This document shows, piece after piece, positions 61,127 through 64,000 of a stretch of DNA of 64,000 bases. The notes below the pieces were generated by a model. That model searched no databases. It was not told where the DNA came from and worked only from the letters and a program-made list of their open reading frames with translations. A program made the position numbers and the translations under genes. Source of the DNA: Streptomyces sp. SM10 (lineage in GTDB: Bacteria > Actinomycetota > Actinomycetes > Streptomycetales > Streptomycetaceae); assembly GCF_002910915.1 (NCBI RefSeq), contig NZ_NEUF01000175.1, forward strand, positions 52,001 to 116,000, read 5' to 3'. Numbering within the stretch: position 1 is the first letter of the stretch; the number at the start of each line of letters is the position of its first letter.

Positions 61127-62074
61127 GTGCACACCACCATGATCACCGGGGCCACCGGATTCATCGGCCGTCACGTCGCCGAGGAGGCCCGGAGCAGGGG
61201 TGTACCGCTCAGACTGATGTCGCGCCGCCCCCGGCCGGTCCCGGCCGGGACCGCGCGCACCGGGTCCCGCCCCGTGCAGGAGGTCGTGGCGGATCTCGCT
61301 CGGCCGGAGTCGCTCCGGGGCACCTGCGAAGGAGTGGACGTCCTGCTGCACTGCGCCTCGCAGATCGGCGGCGCGGACGACGTCAACGAAGCGGTCAACG
61401 CCCGGGGAACCGCGGCCCTGGTCGCGGAGGCGGAGCGCGCGGGGGTGCGGCGCGTCGTCTATCTCAGTACCGCTTCCGTGTACGGCCGCGGGACCTTTCG
61501 CAGCGCCGGCCCCGAGGGGCTCGAACGCCGCCCGGGGTCGCCCACCTCCAGGACCCGGGCCGTCGCCGAGGACGTCGTACGCGCCGCCGGAGGGATCGTG
61601 CTCCGGCCCCATCTGGTGTACGGGACGGGGGACACCTGGGTCGTCCCCGCAATGGCGTGGCTGCTGCGGGCCCTGTCCGGCGCCTCAGCGGGGTGGCACG
61701 CCCGCATGTCCGCCGTCGCCGCGCCCGAACTGGCCCGGCTGGTCATGGGGGTGGGGTCCGCGCCTGCCGGGAGGCTGACCGCGTCCGTCTACCACGCCGC
61801 GCACCCGCGGCCGGTCACCGCGGCCGATCTGCTGCGCGCCGTCTCCGGGTGCATGGAACTGCCCCCGGCCCACGGCCGTATGTCCCTCGGGGAGGCGCGC
61901 GAACGGCTCACCGCGGCGAGTCTGCCGCTGCACGCACTGGACATGCTGGCCACCGATCACTGGTTCGACAGTGCCCCGCTGTGGGCTGATCTGGACCAGA
62001 CGCCGGGCCCCGGATTCGACAGCGATTTCGCGGAGTCGCGGGAGTGGTACCGACGTGTGGTCCGGGCGGCCTGA
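61127..62074 (+). CDS. NAD-dependent epimerase/dehydratase-like protein with an altered active site
   Basis: A 315-residue extended SDR. The nucleotide loop GATGFIG is intact at residues 8-14 and Ser117 of STASVYG is present, but the segment that normally carries YxxxK reads SPTSRTRAVAED: the Tyr and Lys positions are Thr140 and Arg144. In jad-type clusters a similar protein (JadW2) accompanies the AfsA homologue and is thought to tailor the butyrolactone. The gene follows afsA by 35 bases, so they are probably co-transcribed. Either a different chemistry or a non-catalytic role must be considered. Confidence 0.8.
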   Translation: MHTTMITGATGFIGRHVAEEARSRGVPLRLMSRRPRPVPAGTARTGSRPVQEVVADLARPESLRGTCEGVDVLLHCASQIGGADDVNEAVNARGTAALVAEAERAGVRRVVYLSTASVYGRGTFRSAGPEGLERRPGSPTSRTRAVAEDVVRAAGGIVLRPHLVYGTGDTWVVPAMAWLLRALSGASAGWHARMSAVAAPELARLVMGVGSAPAGRLTASVYHAAHPRPVTAADLLRAVSGCMELPPAHGRMSLGEARERLTAASLPLHALDMLATDHWFDSAPLWADLDQTPGPGFDSDFAESREWYRRVVRAA

Positions 62075-62090
62075 GCGTCACCGTCCTGTC

Positions 62091-62123
62091 CGGATGCGGC
62101 GGCCGTACCGGCTGCCGCATCCG
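62091..62123 (+). terminator. Hairpin after the epimerase gene
   Basis: Inverted repeat CGGATGCGGC (62091-62100) with GCCGCATCCG (62114-62123), 16 bases beyond the stop, separating the afsA-epimerase unit from the carboxylase gene. Confidence 0.7.
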
Positions 62124-62309
62124 CCATTCTGGGGAGAACTCCCCGCTCTTCGGGGACTTTTGACGGGCGTCTGACCATTTCCTGCCAGTCTCTCGACACA
62201 GCTGGACGACTCCTGGGAATGTCCACCCAGTTCTGTACCCCCATGCGTTGAACACAAGGGCGGGGATCGAACAGTCTGGTGACTCCGAGCGAGTCAGGAG
62301 ACGTTCATC

Positions 62310-64000
62310 GTGCGTAAAGTGCTCATCGCCAACCGTGGTGAAATCGCTGTCCGTGTTGCTCGGGCTTGCCGGGATGCCGGAATCGCGAGCGTGGCCGTCT
62401 ATGCCGATCCGGACCGGGATGCTCTGCATGTGCGGGCGGCCGATGAGGCGTTCGCTCTGGGCGGTGACACTCCGGGGGCGAGTTACCTGGACATGGCGAA
62501 GGTGTTGCAGGCGGCGAAGGATTCCGGGGCGGACGCGGTCCATCCGGGGTACGGGTTCCTGTCGGAGAACGCGGAGTTCGCGCAGGCGGTGCTGGACGCG
62601 GGTCTGACGTGGATCGGTCCGCCGCCGCACGCGATCCGGGATCTGGGTGACAAGGTCGCCGCCCGGCACATCGCCCAGCGTGCCGGTGCCCCGCTCGTGG
62701 CCGGCACCCCCGACCCGGTGTCCGGGTCGGGCGAGGTCGTGGAGTTCGCGGAGAGGAACGGCCTGCCGATCGCGATCAAGGCGGCCTTCGGCGGGGGCGG
62801 GCGTGGTCTGAAGGTGGCCCGCACGCTTGAGGAGATCCCGGAGCTCTACGACTCGGCGGTCCGTGAGGCGGTCGCGGCGTTCGGCCGCGGGGAGTGCTTC
62901 GTGGAGCGCTACCTCGACAAGCCCCGCCACGTCGAGACGCAGTGCCTGGCCGACACCCACGGCAACGTCGTCGTCGTCTCCACCCGTGACTGCTCGCTCC
63001 AGCGCCGCCACCAGAAGCTCGTCGAGGAGGCCCCGGCCCCCTTCCTGTCCGAGGCACAGAACGCCGAGCTCTACGCCGCCTCGAAGGCCATCCTGAAGGA
63101 AGCCGGCTACGTCGGCGCCGGCACCGTCGAGTTCCTCGTCGGTGTGGACGGCACGATCAGCTTCCTCGAGGTCAACACCCGCCTCCAGGTCGAGCACCCG
63201 GTCACCGAGGAGGTCACCGGCCTCGACCTCGTGCGCGAGATGTTCCGGATCGCCGACGGTGAGGAACTCGGCTACGGCGACCCCGCGGTGCGCGGCCACT
63301 CCTTCGAGTTCCGCATCAACGGCGAGGACCCCGGCCGCGGCTTCCTGCCCGCCCCCGGCACCGTCACCCTCTTCGCCCCGCCCACCGGCCCCGGCGTCCG
63401 CCTCGACGCCGGCGTCGAGTCCGGCAGCGTCATCGGCCCGGCGTGGGACTCGCTCCTGGCCAAACTGGTCGTGACCGGCGCGACCCGCGAGCAGGCCCTG
63501 CAGCGCGCCGCCCGCGCCCTGGCCGAGTTCCAGGTCGAGGGCATGGCCACCGCGATCCCCTTCCACCGGGCCGTCGTCACCGACCCCGCGTTCACCGCCG
63601 ACCCCTTCACGATCCACACCCGGTGGATCGAGACGGAGTTCGTCAACGACATCAAGCCCTTCCAGGTCCCCGCCGACCAGGACACCGACGAGGAATCCGG
63701 ACGCGAGACCGTCGTCGTCGAGGTCGGCGGCAAACGCCTCGAAGTGTCCCTGCCCTCCTCGCTCGGCATGAGCCTGGCCCGCACCGGACTCGCCGCCGGA
63801 GCCAAGCCCAAACGCCGCGCCGCGAAGAAGACCGGCTCCGCCGCCTCCGGCGACACCCTCGCCTCACCCATGCAGGGCACGATCGTCAAGATCGCCGTCG
63901 AAGAGGGCCAGGAAGTCAAGGAAGGCGACCTCATCGTCGTCCTCGAAGCCATGAAGATGGAACAACCCCTCAACGCCCACCGCACCGGCACCGTGAAGGG
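62310..64000 (+). CDS. Acyl-CoA carboxylase alpha subunit (biotin carboxylase-BCCP), truncated by window end
   Basis: A biotin-dependent carboxylase alpha chain running past the end of the window. It begins [19 protein letters not shown] and has the ATP-grasp motif [31 protein letters not shown], and the biotinylation motif EAMKMEQP close to the end; about 25 residues are missing. It supplies malonyl-CoA or methylmalonyl-CoA. It closely resembles housekeeping AccA2, but here it follows GBL genes, as jadJ does in jadomycin clusters. The GTG at 62310 follows CAGGAG. Dedicated supply of malonyl-CoA for a polyketide is inferred from context. Confidence 0.9.
   Translation, partial: MRKVLIANRGEIAVRVARACRDAGIASVAVYADPDRDALHVRAADEAFALGGDTPGASYLDMAKVLQAAKDSGADAVHPGYGFLSENAEFAQAVLDAGLTWIGPPPHAIRDLGDKVAARHIAQRAGAPLVAGTPDPVSGSGEVVEFAERNGLPIAIKAAFGGGGRGLKVARTLEEIPELYDSAVREAVAAFGRGECFVERYLDKPRHVETQCLADTHGNVVVVSTRDCSLQRRHQKLVEEAPAPFLSEAQNAELYAASKAILKEAGYVGAGTVEFLVGVDGTISFLEVNTRLQVEHPVTEEVTGLDLVREMFRIADGEELGYGDPAVRGHSFEFRINGEDPGRGFLPAPGTVTLFAPPTGPGVRLDAGVESGSVIGPAWDSLLAKLVVTGATREQALQRAARALAEFQVEGMATAIPFHRAVVTDPAFTADPFTIHTRWIETEFVNDIKPFQVPADQDTDEESGRETVVVEVGGKRLEVSLPSSLGMSLARTGLAAGAKPKRRAAKKTGSAASGDTLASPMQGTIVKIAVEEGQEVKEGDLIVVLEAMKMEQPLNAHRTGTVK

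Noticed and set aside
62310-64000. Housekeeping accA2 gene
   Set aside because: The protein sequence alone would allow it, but the neighbours are GBL-regulatory genes; I favour a cluster-associated copy while admitting the sequence beyond 64000 is needed to decide.

Overview
The window is high-GC actinobacterial DNA, almost certainly from a Streptomyces. The evidence is GTG starts with GGAGG ribosome-binding sites, ATGA/GTGA gene overlaps, futalosine-pathway menaquinone genes, F420 (FO) synthase, BldB/WhiJ-type XRE + DUF397 genes, and gamma-butyrolactone (GBL) signalling genes. All assignments come from reading the sequence and from knowledge of the families; no database search was run.

Layout. 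0.5-8.2 kb: hemL with a possible tandem remnant of its own 5' end, a phosphatase, a Tat-type deacetylase lipoprotein, then a system II cytochrome c maturation operon (resA-ccdA-resB-ccsB) closed by a bidirectional terminator. 8.2-10.9 kb: a DJ-1-like hydrolase/aldehyde dehydrogenase pair divergent from a MarR regulator, with two matching palindromes between them. 11.5-17.3 kb: menaquinone genes (UbiD-like decarboxylase, MqnP, UbiX-like, MqnE) interspersed with a rhomboid protease, a 49-residue protein and an Lrp regulator. 18.4-20.1 kb: a cysteine-rich leader peptide ahead of a DAACS symporter, read here as a likely sulfur/cystine importer. 20.1-29 kb: a lipid cluster (TetR, MaoC hydratase, HMW FabG, thiolase, acyl-CoA ligase) with a TetR-like operator, a tandem repeat array and a siderophore-protein gene fragment. 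29-43.7 kb: PBP2-type transpeptidase, membrane protein, HAD phosphatase, FO synthase, an Rpn-type nuclease-like protein, decayed MerR and Old-Yellow-Enzyme ends, AhpD-like protein, ADP-ribosylglycohydrolase, SSS symporter, XRE/DUF397 and GPP34 genes. 43.8-56 kb: a large D-Ala-D-Ala carboxypeptidase with a disordered acidic N-terminus, membrane and secreted proteins, an ATP-grasp protein, and an ABC exporter divergent from a NarL-type two-component system.

56.7-64 kb: after a tRNA-Arg(CCU) the content changes to a specialised-metabolism regulatory block: a TetR gene, a GBL-receptor-like repressor lacking the usual ligand-pocket Trp, an atypical JadR1-like response regulator, an AfsA/ScbA-type GBL synthase, an epimerase-like protein without YxxxK, and an acyl-CoA carboxylase alpha subunit cut by the window end. 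At least four to five autoregulator-element (ARE)-like palindromes sit in front of these genes. The gene set resembles the left flank of jadomycin/kinamycin-type angucycline clusters (jadR2, jadR1, jadW1, jadW2, jadJ), so I predict type II polyketide synthase genes beyond position 64000. This block, and the cysteine-rich leader with its symporter, are the most interesting parts of the window.
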